Source: JAKOWB01 sp038363005
Lineage (GTDB): Bacteria > Pseudomonadota > Alphaproteobacteria > Kiloniellales > JACOMY01
Length of the DNA: 64,000 nt
Direction of reading: 5' to 3'
NCBI GenBank assembly: GCA_038363005.1
Contig: JBBQBI010000008.1
Coordinates: 1-64,000, forward strand
Both the position numbers and the translations under genes were made by a program. Below are positions 1-7,826 of this stretch, one piece after another. Numbering within the stretch: position 1 is the stretch's first letter; each line of letters starts with the position of its first letter. The notes under the pieces are model-generated. The model saw only the letters and a list, made by a program, of their open reading frames with translations. It was not told the origin of the DNA and ran no database searches.

Positions 1-1248
1 GACGAGGCCGCGCTCTCCGCCGGCGTGCTCGATGCCTACAACAAGAAGAACCTGCGCTACAGCCAGCTGGCGCCGCTCTCCATGTTCGAGGAGAAGAACA
101 CGCGCAACAACCTGCCGGCGCAGATCGACCTCTATGCCGAGGGCGAGGAGGCCTACAAGTTCCTCTTCGTCGCCAAGGGCGGCGGTTCGGCCAACAAGAC
201 CTTCCTGTTCCAGGCCACGCCCTCGGTGCTGGCACCTGACCGCCTGCTGCCCTACATCGAGGAGCGGCTGCGCCACCTCGGCACCTCCGCCTGCCCGCCC
301 TATCACCTGGCGGTGGTGATCGGCGGCACCTCGGCCGAACTCAACCTCAAGACCGTGAAGCTGGCCTCCTGCCGCTATCTCGACGCCCTGCCAACGCAGG
401 GGTCGGAGGCGGGCAACGCCTACCGCGACCTGGAAATGGAAGCGGCGCTGCACCAGGCGGCGCAGGGCCTCGGCATCGGCGCGCAGTTCGGCGGCAAGTA
501 CTTCTGCCACGACGTGCGGGTCATCCGCCTGCCGCGCCACGGCGCCAGCCTGCCGATCGGCATCGGCGTCTCCTGCTCGGCCGACCGCCAGGCGCTGGGC
601 AAGATCACCAAGGAGGGCGTCTTCCTCGAGCAGCTCGAGGAGCACCCGGCGCAGTACCTGCCGGAGATCGACGAGGCCAAGCTGGCCGGCGACGTGGTGA
701 AGATCGACCTGAACCGGCCGATGCCGGAGATCCTGGCCGAGCTGTCGAAGCACCCGATCAAGACCCGCGTCTCCTTGACCGGTTCGCTGATCGTCGCCCG
801 CGACCTGGCGCACGCGCGGCTGCGCCAGGAGCTGGAGGCCGGCCAGCCGCTGCCCGACTTCTTCAAGAACCACCCGATCTACTACGCCGGCCCGGCCAAG
901 ACACCGCCAGGCCATGCCTCGGGCTCCTTCGGGCCGACCACGGCCGGGCGCATGGACAGCTTCGTCGAGCAGTTCCAGGCGGTCGGCGGCTCCATGGTCA
1001 TGCTGGCCAAGGGCAACCGCAGCAAGGCGGTGCGCGACGCCTGCCAGAAGCACGGCGGCTTCTACCTCGGCTCCATCGGCGGCGCCGCGGCGCGCCTGGC
1101 GCAGGACTGCATCAAGAAGGTCGAGTGCATCGCCTTCCCCGAGTTCGGCATGGAGGCGATCTGGCGCATCGAGGTGGTCGACTTCCCCGCCTTCATCGTC
1201 ATCGACGACAAGGGCAACGACTTCTTCCAGGAGCTGAAGCTGGACTAG
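1..1248 (+). CDS. Fumarate hydratase class I (5' end outside window)
   Basis: Iron-sulfur fumarase that interconverts fumarate and malate in the cytoplasmic TCA cycle. The reading frame is open from base 1, so the start lies upstream; 415 codons of a protein that is usually about 540-550 residues are present. Cysteines in the contexts SACPPYH, KYFCHDV and GVSCSAD fit the three cluster ligands of this family. The C-terminal beta part is complete (GSFGPTTAGRMDSFV, then FPEFGMEAIWRIEV) and ends at a TAG at 1246-1248. The family assignment is firm; single-chain class I enzymes are also annotated as FumA or FumB, so I give no symbol. Immediately downstream lies the palindromic GIY-YIG element. Confidence 0.93.
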   Translation, partial: DEAALSAGVLDAYNKKNLRYSQLAPLSMFEEKNTRNNLPAQIDLYAEGEEAYKFLFVAKGGGSANKTFLFQATPSVLAPDRLLPYIEERLRHLGTSACPPYHLAVVIGGTSAELNLKTVKLASCRYLDALPTQGSEAGNAYRDLEMEAALHQAAQGLGIGAQFGGKYFCHDVRVIRLPRHGASLPIGIGVSCSADRQALGKITKEGVFLEQLEEHPAQYLPEIDEAKLAGDVVKIDLNRPMPEILAELSKHPIKTRVSLTGSLIVARDLAHARLRQELEAGQPLPDFFKNHPIYYAGPAKTPPGHASGSFGPTTAGRMDSFVEQFQAVGGSMVMLAKGNRSKAVRDACQKHGGFYLGSIGGAAARLAQDCIKKVECIAFPEFGMEAIWRIEVVDFPAFIVIDDKGNDFFQELKLD

Positions 1249-1269
1249 GAGGCAATCCAGCAAAACCCT

Positions 1270-1692
1270 GTCATCCCGGACAAGGCGGCGCAGCCGCCGC
1301 CGATCCGGGACCCAGGGGGCCGGGAACAGCCTTCGTCAACGCGGGTCGTTGCTGTTCACCTCGTCCCAGAGATCCCGCCATTGTGGATTCTGCGTCTCGA
1401 TCAGAGCCAGCTTCCAAGCCCGTCGCCACCGCTTGATCGCCTTCTCGCGCAGGATCGCGGCTTCGATCGCGCCGAAGGCCTCAAACCAGACCAGCAACTT
1501 CACGGCGTAGTCTTTGGTGAAGCCTTCGACCAGCCCCTCGCGATGCTCATGGACGCGGCGGCGCAGATCGTTCGTGACACCCGTGCAGAGAGTCCCGTTT
1601 CGTCGGCTCGCCAGAACATAGACGTAGTAGCCGTCGTTCAGCGCCACTGGCCCCTGGGTCCCGGATAGCCGCTGCGCGGCTTCCGGGATGAC
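1270..1692. mobile_element. Palindromic repeat element carrying a GIY-YIG gene in its loop
   Basis: Outer arms GTCATCCCGG (1270-1279) and CCGGGATGAC (1683-1692) and inner arms CCGGGACCCAGGGG (1305-1318) and CCCCTGGGTCCCGG (1651-1664) are inverted repeats. The sequence between the inner arms (1319-1650) is almost wholly the GIY-YIG gene. The same outer and inner arms occur without a gene at 10191-10305 and 39615-39733, with a loop of only about 26-28 bases. The minus-strand start codon of the nuclease lies three bases inside the right inner arm. Calling this a mobile element is inference from the repeated architecture; no target-site duplication is evident. Confidence 0.55.
1336..1647 (-). CDS. 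GIY-YIG nuclease family protein
   Basis: Small stand-alone GIY-YIG domain protein of 103 residues. The GIY and YIG parts appear as YYVYVLAS and CTGVTNDL, followed by the family's RRRVHEHR helix and a Glu near residue 67 (ILREKAIK). Proteins of this size (YhbQ/UPF0213-like) are thought to nick or cut branched or damaged DNA, but most have no tested function. The start is GTG at 1647, which lies within the repeat; no in-frame ATG is available upstream and no clear ribosome site is visible. The gene occupies exactly the loop of a dispersed palindromic repeat, which suggests it belongs to that element and not to its neighbours. Confidence 0.85.
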   Translation of the reverse strand: MALNDGYYVYVLASRRNGTLCTGVTNDLRRRVHEHREGLVEGFTKDYAVKLLVWFEAFGAIEAAILREKAIKRWRRAWKLALIETQNPQWRDLWDEVNSNDPR

Positions 1693-1725
1693 ATCTTAAA
1701 GTGGCACGGTCACGTGGGGAACCCC

Positions 1726-2316
1726 TCAGTCCAGGTCCTCGGCCAGCGCGGCGCGCGTCGCCTCGGGCAGCACCGCCATGTGGCTGTAGCCGGGGTGCTC
1801 GATGCCCAGCAGGACGCGCGCGCCGGGGGTCTTGAACACCTTGGCCTGTGCGGCGTCGAGCGGGAAGTGGATGAAGTGCACGGAACTGGCCTTGCCGGCG
1901 GCGTTGGTGCGGTCGACGTCGTCCTCCGCCGTCCCCATCGCGCGGCGGCCGTCGAGTTCCAGGAACATGGCGTGCTCGACCCCGCCGAGGCGCGAAAGGA
2001 AGGTCTTGCGCCGCTCCGGGTCGTCGATCTCGAACATCACCGTCGCCACCAGCTCCTGGCCCTGCGGGATCAGCGTGTTGTAGGCGCCGAGCTCGTCAGC
2101 CACCTGTGCCTCGCCGCCCTTCTCGATGAAGAGCATCTCGTGCACCTGGTGCCACATGGTCTCGTAGCTCTCGAAGTAGAACATGGCGACCGGGCCGACC
2201 TCGACCCGACGGTGCTTCTTCTTCGCCACCAGGGCGCTGCGCAGCGCCTTGCGCTCGCGGCCATAGAGGTCGAGCGCCAGGATGTCGGCGTGCTCGATGC
2301 GGCGCTTGGTCGTCAT
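1726..2316 (-). CDS. DUF3501 family protein
   Basis: 196-residue cytoplasmic protein starting MTTKRRIEHADIL, with the family's hallmark FYFESYETMWHQVHEM near residues 50-65 and an acidic/aromatic core. The ATG at 2316 is preceded by GGGAG at good spacing; a longer in-frame extension upstream lacks a ribosome site and was not used. The gene starts 11 bases after the stop of the Fe-S protein gene and is the last member of the irr-rubrerythrin-FeS-DUF3501 run. DUF3501 proteins recur beside rubrerythrin and this Fe-S protein, which suggests a shared redox or oxidative-stress role. The biochemical function is not known. Confidence 0.85.
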   Translation of the reverse strand: MTTKRRIEHADILALDLYGRERKALRSALVAKKKHRRVEVGPVAMFYFESYETMWHQVHEMLFIEKGGEAQVADELGAYNTLIPQGQELVATVMFEIDDPERRKTFLSRLGGVEHAMFLELDGRRAMGTAEDDVDRTNAAGKASSVHFIHFPLDAAQAKVFKTPGARVLLGIEHPGYSHMAVLPEATRAALAEDLD

Positions 2317-2327
2317 GGCGGGACTCC

Positions 2328-3719
2328 CTAGTAGCTGAGGCCGTAGGCGCGGGCGAAGAGCTCGATGGGGTGGGGCGACTCGACGAAGGTTGGCTTGTCC
2401 TCCATCTCCAAACGCTCCAACCCCTGGCGCAGGTGCGTGCCGGCCAGCGGGCATTCCGAGGAAAGATAGGTCTTGGCCGGTCGATTGCCACCGGCAGCGG
2501 CCTGCTTGGCCGCCTCCTTGCCGATCTGCCCGGCCTGGCGATAGGCCGGCTTGCCGATCTTCAGCGCGACCTCGAAGTTGCCCTTGAAGATGCCCCAGGA
2601 CCCGCCGTGGCCCGAGCAGCGCAGGATCTGCGTCACCTTGGTGTCGGGCACCAGCTTCATCATCTCGTTCGCCTTGTTACCCATGTTCTGCGCCCGCGCG
2701 TGGCAGGCGATGTGCAGCGCCACGTCGCCATCCAGCGGCTTGAGGCCCGGCGCCAGCCCCTCGTTCTGGGCGATGTCGACCACGTATTCGGTGATGTCGT
2801 AGGTGGCATTGGCCAGGCGCTTGACCAGCGGGTCATCCGGCAGCAGCAAGGGCCATTCGAACTTCAGCATCAGCGCGCAGGACGGCGTCAGCGCCACCAC
2901 GGCATGGCCCTTGTCGAGCCAGGGCTCGAAGGCCTTCGATACGCTGCGGGCGCGATCGGCCACGCGGGTCAGGTCGCCCTGCTCGAACTGCGGCATACCG
3001 CAGCAGGCGGGGTAGACCACCTCGCTCGTCACGCCGTTCTTCGCCAGCACGGCCAGCGCCGCCAGGCCGGTCTTGGGGTTGTTGAAGTTGACGAAGCAGG
3101 TGGCATAGAGCGCCACCTTGCGGCCGAAGCCCGGGGCCTCGCGGTTGACCGCCGGCGGCGCCTGGCGCGCCTGGCGGGCGAAGGTTTTCCCGTGGAACGT
3201 CGGCAGCTCGGCCTGGCGGTCGACCTTGGCGACCTTCTCCAGCGCGGCGCGCGTGGTCTGGTTGCCGGTGTCGGCGGCCCAGTTGGCGATCCCGGCGACG
3301 GCGGCGCCCAAGCGGCCGTTGCGGTCGGTCTCGGTCAGCTGCTTGGTCCAGAAGTCGCGCTTGCCGGCCTTCAGCTCGGCGGCGCGGTGGCGCAGCATCA
3401 GGTGCGGGAAGTCGATGTTCCATTCGTGCGGCGGCACGTAGGGACAGGAGACCATGAAGCAGAGGTCGCAGAGCGTGCAGGCCTCGACCACTTTGCCGTA
3501 GTCGGCCTTGGGCACGGCGTCGAGCTCGCCAGTCGAGCTCTCGTCGATCAGGTCGAAGAGCCGCGGGAAGGAATCGCACAGATTGAAGCAGCGGCGGCAG
3601 GTGTGGCAGAGGTCGAAGACACGCTCCAGCTCGGCCTCGATCTTCGTCATGTCGAAGAATTCGGGGTTGGTCCAGTCCAGCGGATGACGGACCGGCGATT
3701 CGAGGCTGCCTTCGCGCAT
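2328..3719 (-). CDS. Heterodisulfide-reductase-like Fe-S protein (CCG domains)
   Basis: 463-residue soluble protein with two N-terminal [4Fe-4S] ferredoxin-type motifs: Cys38, 41, 44, 48 (CHTCRRCFNLC) and Cys81, 84, 87, 92 (CTLCDLCFMVSC). Two cysteine-rich CCG-type modules follow; the first holds YPACCGMPQFEQG, the second CHARAQNMG and RCSGHGGSWG. This layout matches GlpC/HdrD-like electron-transfer subunits. The ATG at 3719 has a GGAG upstream; an in-frame extension to 3836 is Pro/Ala-rich low-complexity and unlikely. It is placed between rubrerythrin (135 bases upstream) and DUF3501, so it may pass electrons to or from the rubrerythrin. The electron donor and substrate cannot be named from sequence. 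Confidence 0.85.
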   Translation of the reverse strand: MREGSLESPVRHPLDWTNPEFFDMTKIEAELERVFDLCHTCRRCFNLCDSFPRLFDLIDESSTGELDAVPKADYGKVVEACTLCDLCFMVSCPYVPPHEWNIDFPHLMLRHRAAELKAGKRDFWTKQLTETDRNGRLGAAVAGIANWAADTGNQTTRAALEKVAKVDRQAELPTFHGKTFARQARQAPPAVNREAPGFGRKVALYATCFVNFNNPKTGLAALAVLAKNGVTSEVVYPACCGMPQFEQGDLTRVADRARSVSKAFEPWLDKGHAVVALTPSCALMLKFEWPLLLPDDPLVKRLANATYDITEYVVDIAQNEGLAPGLKPLDGDVALHIACHARAQNMGNKANEMMKLVPDTKVTQILRCSGHGGSWGIFKGNFEVALKIGKPAYRQAGQIGKEAAKQAAAGGNRPAKTYLSSECPLAGTHLRQGLERLEMEDKPTFVESPHPIELFARAYGLSY

Positions 3720-3854
3720 GGCGGAACTCCGTTGGACCACGGGCGGGACCACGGCTGGCAGGGGCCGCCGGCGGTCGGCACAGGGCTGGCGTGGTGGAAG
3801 AGGCGGCGCCGGGGCGGCCGCTGGCCACCCCGGCATCCGCGCAGACGAGCTGAA

Positions 3855-4274
3855 TTACTGGTTCAGCGTGTCCAGCGCCTTGGCGAAGCGGCCGGCGTGG
3901 CTCTTCTCGGCCTTGGCCAGGGTCTCGAACCAATCGGCGATCTCGTCGAAGCCCTCGTCGCGGGCGGTGCGCGCCATGCCCGGGTACATGTCGGTGTACT
4001 CGTGGGTCTCGCCGGCGATGGCCGCCTTGAGATTCAGCGAGGTGGAGCCGATCGGCTCGCCCGTCGCCGGGTCGCCGGTCTCCTCCAGGAACTGCAGGTG
4101 GCCGTGCGCGTGGCCGGTCTCGCCTTCGGCAGTCGAGCGGAACACCGCGGCGACGTCGTTGTAGCCCTCGACGTCGGCCTTCTGCGCGAAGTAGAGGTAG
4201 CGCCGATTGGCCTGGCTCTCGCCGGCGAAGGCGGCCTTGAGGTTGCCTTCGGTCTTGGAATTCTTCAGCGACAT
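3855..4274 (-). CDS. Rubrerythrin-type diiron protein without rubredoxin domain
   Basis: 139-residue ferritin-like four-helix protein, family role peroxide reduction in the cytoplasm. Diiron ligands are visible in both halves: Glu19 (AGESQANRRY), Glu52/His55 (EGETGHAH), Glu89 or Glu92 (AGETHEY) and Glu123/His126 (EKSHAGRF). The two halves repeat the pattern NLKAAxAGE, an internal duplication. There is no C-terminal CxxC pair, so the rubredoxin electron-transfer domain is missing and an external donor is needed; the neighbouring Fe-S protein is a candidate. The ATG at 4274 has AGGAGAGG upstream. A strong promoter lies at 4400-4428, so transcription can start independently of irr. Confidence 0.9.
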   Translation of the reverse strand: MSLKNSKTEGNLKAAFAGESQANRRYLYFAQKADVEGYNDVAAVFRSTAEGETGHAHGHLQFLEETGDPATGEPIGSTSLNLKAAIAGETHEYTDMYPGMARTARDEGFDEIADWFETLAKAEKSHAGRFAKALDTLNQ

Positions 4275-4399
4275 CGGGAAATCCTCTCCTCTGATCGGTG
4301 TGGGCGGCAGGTCATGGCCCACAAGGAGCGCTGCCCGCCGGCATTCTTGGTTGCTGCTGCGTCGCCAGCCTTCAAACCAGGCCGTACGAACACGCAAAA

Positions 4400-4428
4400 A
4401 ATATAGGCGCCTTTGGCGCCTAGGTCAA
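4400..4428 (-). promoter_or_regulatory. Sigma-70-type promoter of the rubrerythrin group with palindromic spacer
   Basis: On the minus strand TTGACC (4428-4423) is followed after exactly 17 bases by TATATT (4405-4400), near consensus. The spacer contains GGCGCC-AAA-GGCGCC, a perfect palindrome between the two hexamers, a typical place for a repressor site. Just upstream (about 4431-4446) TTAGAATGGTTTGAAA loosely resembles the TTTAGAA..TTCTAAA pattern of Irr-binding iron control elements. The predicted mRNA leader is about 115 bases. The hexamers are seen directly; the regulator is inference. Confidence 0.7.
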
Positions 4429-4474
4429 CAGATTAGAATGGTTTGAAAATAGCCCCGGCAGGCCCGGGGAGAGC

Positions 4475-4891
4475 CTACTCGTCAGCCAGACGGATCACCA
4501 CATCGACCCGGGTGACGCGGCGGCCCAGCGGCACGCTGGGCAGCCGGGACAGCGCCACATCGGCACCGGGGATGTCGGTCAATTCGCCCGAGGTCTCGTT
4601 GTAGAAGTGGTGATGGTCGTGGCGGTTGGTGTCGAAGTAGGAGCGACCGGGCTCCACCACCACCTCGCGCAGCAGCCCAGCGGTGGTGAACTGGTGCAGC
4701 GTGTTGTAGACCGTGGCCAGCGACACGCGGATGCGGTGCGCCTCGGCCTCGGCATGCAGCAGCTCGGCCGTCACATGGCGGTCGCCGCCTTCGAACAGCA
4801 GCTTGGCCAGCGCCAGGCGCTGCCGCGTCGGCCGCAGGCCGGCGGCCTTCAGCTGATCCAGGACATTGGTAAAGGCGCGGACGTTCGACAT
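4475..4891 (-). CDS. irr: Irr-type Fur-family iron response regulator
   Basis: 138-residue DNA-binding regulator: winged helix at about residues 12-85 (LRPTRQRLALAKLLF, ATVYNTLHQFTTAGLL) and a histidine cluster HDHHHFY at 91-97. The cysteine pairs of zinc-binding Fur proteins are absent, which is the usual mark of Irr, the haem-sensing iron regulator of alphaproteobacteria. There is no N-terminal Cys-Pro haem motif of the Bradyrhizobium kind, as in many other Irr proteins. It lies directly upstream of the rubrerythrin group on the same strand and divergent from fabA. An iron-linked control of the downstream group is likely but not proven. A PerR-like function is the main alternative. Confidence 0.85.
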   Translation of the reverse strand: MSNVRAFTNVLDQLKAAGLRPTRQRLALAKLLFEGGDRHVTAELLHAEAEAHRIRVSLATVYNTLHQFTTAGLLREVVVEPGRSYFDTNRHDHHHFYNETSGELTDIPGADVALSRLPSVPLGRRVTRVDVVIRLADE

Positions 4892-4897
4892 TCTCTC

Positions 4898-4903
4898 AAT
4901 ATA
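4898..4903 (-). promoter_or_regulatory. Candidate -10 box of irr
   Basis: TATATT on the minus strand ends six bases before the irr ATG, separated by GAGAGA. Initiation from it would give an mRNA with almost no leader. No convincing -35 hexamer is seen at 16-18 bases, so the call rests on the -10 match and position only. Confidence 0.35.
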
Positions 4904-4993
4904 GCGATCCTTGGGCGAAAATAAAGAGGCGAATTATTGCCTTAGGTGATTTCTTGGAATTCCTTGAAGCCATCGCCCCGCCCGCGCGCTCCC

Positions 4994-5020
4994 TTGCATT
5001 CCGGAGGAGTGTGCTTTAAT
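4994..5020 (+). promoter_or_regulatory. Candidate fabA promoter
   Basis: TTGCAT (4994-4999) and TTTAAT (5015-5020) lie 15 bases apart upstream of fabA; reading the -35 as CTTGCA from 4993 gives 16. The spacing is short and the -10 is imperfect, so confidence is low. It is the best AT-rich match between irr and fabA on the plus strand. Confidence 0.3.
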
Positions 5021-5111
5021 CAGCCCCATCCGGCACGCGAACCGCGCCCCCGGCAAGTAATGGGCGCGTTTCGTGGCTGCCTGCGTTGCTCTCGGGAGGC
5101 ATCGTGTTCCG

Positions 5112-5660
5112 TTGAAGCCAGAGACCGTTACCGCGCCCCTGACATCCACCGACCGGGCCGCGAGCTTCAGCTACGAAGACCTGATCCGCTGCGCCCGCGG
5201 CCAGCTCTTCGGTCCGGGCAATGCCCAGCTGCCCTTGCCGCCGATGCTGATGATCGACCGCATCACGCATATCAGCGACACTGGCGGCGCGCACGGCAAC
5301 GGCGAGGTGGTGGCCGAGTACGACGTCAACCCCGAGCGCTGGTTCTTCAAGTGCCACTTCGAGGGCGATCCGGTGATGCCGGGCTGCCTGGGCCTCGACG
5401 CGCTGTGGCAACTGGTCGGCTTCTTCCTGGGCTGGCTTGGCGCCCCCGGTCGCGGCCGCGCCCTGGGGGTCGGCGAAGTAAAATTGATGGGGCAGGTGTT
5501 GCCGACGGCCAAGAAGATTATCTATCACTTGAACCTGCGGCGCGTCCGGCGCTCCAGGCTGGTCCTCGGCATCGCCGATGGCATCATGCAGGTGGACGGC
5601 AAGACGGTTTACGAAGCGAAGGACCTGAAGGTCGGTCTCTTCACCGCCGAACCGGCCTAG
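5112..5660 (+). CDS. fabA: 3-hydroxydecanoyl-ACP dehydratase/isomerase FabA
   Basis: Bifunctional dehydratase that removes water from 3-hydroxydecanoyl-ACP and isomerises trans-2- to cis-3-decenoyl-ACP, the branch point of anaerobic-type unsaturated fatty acid synthesis. Catalytic His82 lies in FKCHFEGDPVMPG and Asp96 in LGLDALWQL, both in the family's hot-dog fold. From TTG at 5112 the protein has 182 residues, close to the usual 170-180; GGGAGG at 5094-5099 is 12 bases upstream, slightly long. A GTG at 5073 would add 13 residues without family support. fabB follows after 16 bases, so the two are surely co-transcribed. Confidence 0.93.
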   Translation: MKPETVTAPLTSTDRAASFSYEDLIRCARGQLFGPGNAQLPLPPMLMIDRITHISDTGGAHGNGEVVAEYDVNPERWFFKCHFEGDPVMPGCLGLDALWQLVGFFLGWLGAPGRGRALGVGEVKLMGQVLPTAKKIIYHLNLRRVRRSRLVLGIADGIMQVDGKTVYEAKDLKVGLFTAEPA

Positions 5661-5676
5661 GCTTAGGGAGCGGGCG

Positions 5677-6897
5677 ATGCGGCGTGTGGTAGTGACCGGC
5701 CTGGGTGTGGTCTCGTCGATCGGCAACAACAAGGCCGAGGTCGTCGAGTCGCTGCGCCAAGGCCGCTCCGGTATCGAGTTCATGCCCGAATACGCGGAAA
5801 TCGGCTTCCGCAGCCATGTCGCCGGCACCATCAAGATGGACTGCGACGCGGTGCTGGACCGCCGCCTGCGCCGCTTCATGGGCGATGGCGCGGTGTACAA
5901 CTACGTCGCCATGCAGGAAGCCATCGCCGACTCCGGCCTGGAGCCGGGCGAGGTCTCGAACGAGCGCAGCGGCCTGATCATGGGCTCCGGCGGCACCTCG
6001 ACCAAGGACCTGACCGCGGCCTACCAGATCGCCAAGGACAAGGGTCCCAAGCGAGTCGGCCCCTTCATGGTGCCGCGCGTCATGTCGAACACCAATTCGG
6101 CGACCCTGGCCACACCCTTCAAGATCAAGGGCGTCAACTACACCATCACCTCGGCCTGCGCGACCTCGGCGCACTGCATTGGCAACGGCATGGAGCAGAT
6201 CCTGCTGGGCAAGCAGGACGTGATGTTCTGCGGCGGCGGCGAGGAGCTGTCCTGGACCGCCTCGGTGCTGTTCGATTCCATGCCGGCGCTGTCGTCCGGC
6301 TTCAACGACCGCCCGACCCAGGCGAGCCGCGCCTTCGACACCAAGCGCGACGGCTTCGTCATCTCCGGCGGTGGCGGCGTGGTGGTGCTGGAGGCGCTGG
6401 AGCACGCCCAGGCGCGCGGCGCCAAGATCTATGCCGAGCTGCTTGGCTACGGTGCCACCTCGGACGGCCAGGATATGGTGCAGCCCTCGGGCGAGGGCGC
6501 GGTGCGCTGTATGCGCCAGGCGCTGGCGTCGCTCGGCAACACGCCGGTCGACTACATCAACACCCACGGCACCTCGACGCCGATTGGCGACGCGGTTGAG
6601 TTGCGCTCGCTAAAGGAAGTCTTCGGCGCCGATATGCCGCGGATCAATTCGACCAAGTCGTTGACCGGCCACGCGCTGGGCGCCGCCGGGGTGAACGAGG
6701 CGATCTATTCGCTGCTGATGATGGAGAACAATTTCGTCGCCGCCTCGGCCAACATCGACGAGGTCGATCCCGAGGGCGCGGACATGCCGATCGTCCGCAC
6801 GCGCGAGGATAACGTCAGACTGAACTGTGTGATGTCGAACTCCTTCGGGTTCGGCGGTACCAACGCCTCGCTGGCCTTCAAGCGTTTTGAAGGCTAA
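5677..6897 (+). CDS. fabB: 3-oxoacyl-ACP synthase I (KAS I) FabB
   Basis: Condensing enzyme that elongates acyl-ACP with malonyl-ACP and is required to extend the cis-3-decenoyl-ACP made by FabA. The catalytic triad is visible as Cys161 (TSACATSAH), His297 (NTHGTSTPIGD) and His332 (SLTGHALGAAG). At 406 residues it is full length, with the C-terminal NSFGFGGTNASL motif. It sits between fabA and fabI in a three-gene operon; the gap to fabI is about 50 bases. The pairing with fabA separates it from FabF. Confidence 0.95.
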   Translation: MRRVVVTGLGVVSSIGNNKAEVVESLRQGRSGIEFMPEYAEIGFRSHVAGTIKMDCDAVLDRRLRRFMGDGAVYNYVAMQEAIADSGLEPGEVSNERSGLIMGSGGTSTKDLTAAYQIAKDKGPKRVGPFMVPRVMSNTNSATLATPFKIKGVNYTITSACATSAHCIGNGMEQILLGKQDVMFCGGGEELSWTASVLFDSMPALSSGFNDRPTQASRAFDTKRDGFVISGGGGVVVLEALEHAQARGAKIYAELLGYGATSDGQDMVQPSGEGAVRCMRQALASLGNTPVDYINTHGTSTPIGDAVELRSLKEVFGADMPRINSTKSLTGHALGAAGVNEAIYSLLMMENNFVAASANIDEVDPEGADMPIVRTREDNVRLNCVMSNSFGFGGTNASLAFKRFEG

Positions 6898-6950
6898 TGG
6901 CGCGGGCGGCCCAGCGGGCCGCTGGATGACGCGATGAGAAGGAGATGAGG

Positions 6951-7790
6951 GTGCAGGGTCTGGACGGTCTGATGGCAGGCAAACGCGGCCTGGTAATGGG
7001 TGTGGCGAACGACCACTCCATCGCCTGGGGCATTGCCAAGGCACTGAAGGCCGCCGGCGCCGAGATGGCCTTCACCTTTCAGGGCGAGGCCTTCGAGAAG
7101 CGCGTGCGCCCGCTGGCGCAGCAGATCGGCATCAACCACCTGCTGCCCTGCGACGTCATGGATGAGGCCTCGCTGGACAGCGTCTTCGCCACACTGCAGG
7201 CGGACTGGGGCAGCCTGGACTTCGTGGTCCACGCGGTAGCCTATGCCGACAAGGACCAGCTCAAGGGTCCCTACCTCGACACCACGCGCGACAACTTCCG
7301 CGAATCGCTGCTGATCTCCTGCTACTCGCTGACCGCGGTGGCACAGCGTGCCGTGCCGATGATGAAGAACGGCGGCAGCTTCATCACGCTGTCCTACCTG
7401 GGCGCCGAGCGAGTCACGCCGAACTACAACGTCATGGGCGTGGCCAAGGCGGCGCTGGAGTGCTCGGTGCGCTACCTGGCCGCCGACCTGGGCGAGCTCG
7501 ACATCCGGGTCAACTGCATCTCGGCCGGGCCGGTACGCACCCTGGCAGGCTCCGCCATCGCCGATGCCCGCTTCACCTATGGCTGGAGCCGCGACCAGGC
7601 GCCGCTGCGCCGTGCCGTGGCGCTGGACGAGGTGGGCCGCGCCGGCCTCTACCTGCTGTCCGATCTCTCCGCCGGCGTCACCGGCGAGGTGCACCACGTC
7701 GACTGCGGCTACAACATCATCGGCATCCCCTCGCCGCGCCGCCTGACCCAGGGCGAAGTCACCCGGGCGAAGGAAACCGTCACCCTCTAG
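6951..7790 (+). CDS. fabI: Enoyl-ACP reductase (NADH) FabI
   Basis: Short-chain-dehydrogenase-type enzyme that performs the last reduction step of fatty acid elongation and is the target of triclosan-like inhibitors. The divergent Rossmann motif GVANDHSIAWG and the FabI-type Tyr-x6-Lys pair (Tyr159, Lys166) are present, with SAGPVRTLA and a C-terminal GEVHHVDCGYN. I place the start at GTG 6951 because AAGGAG at 6939-6944 is six bases away; the ATG at 6945 directly abuts that site and would add only two residues. Third gene of the fabA-fabB-fabI operon. Confidence 0.94.
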   Translation: MQGLDGLMAGKRGLVMGVANDHSIAWGIAKALKAAGAEMAFTFQGEAFEKRVRPLAQQIGINHLLPCDVMDEASLDSVFATLQADWGSLDFVVHAVAYADKDQLKGPYLDTTRDNFRESLLISCYSLTAVAQRAVPMMKNGGSFITLSYLGAERVTPNYNVMGVAKAALECSVRYLAADLGELDIRVNCISAGPVRTLAGSAIADARFTYGWSRDQAPLRRAVALDEVGRAGLYLLSDLSAGVTGEVHHVDCGYNIIGIPSPRRLTQGEVTRAKETVTL

Positions 7791-7826
7791 GGTCAGCGGG
7801 ACGATCGGTCACCGGGGCCAAGACCC

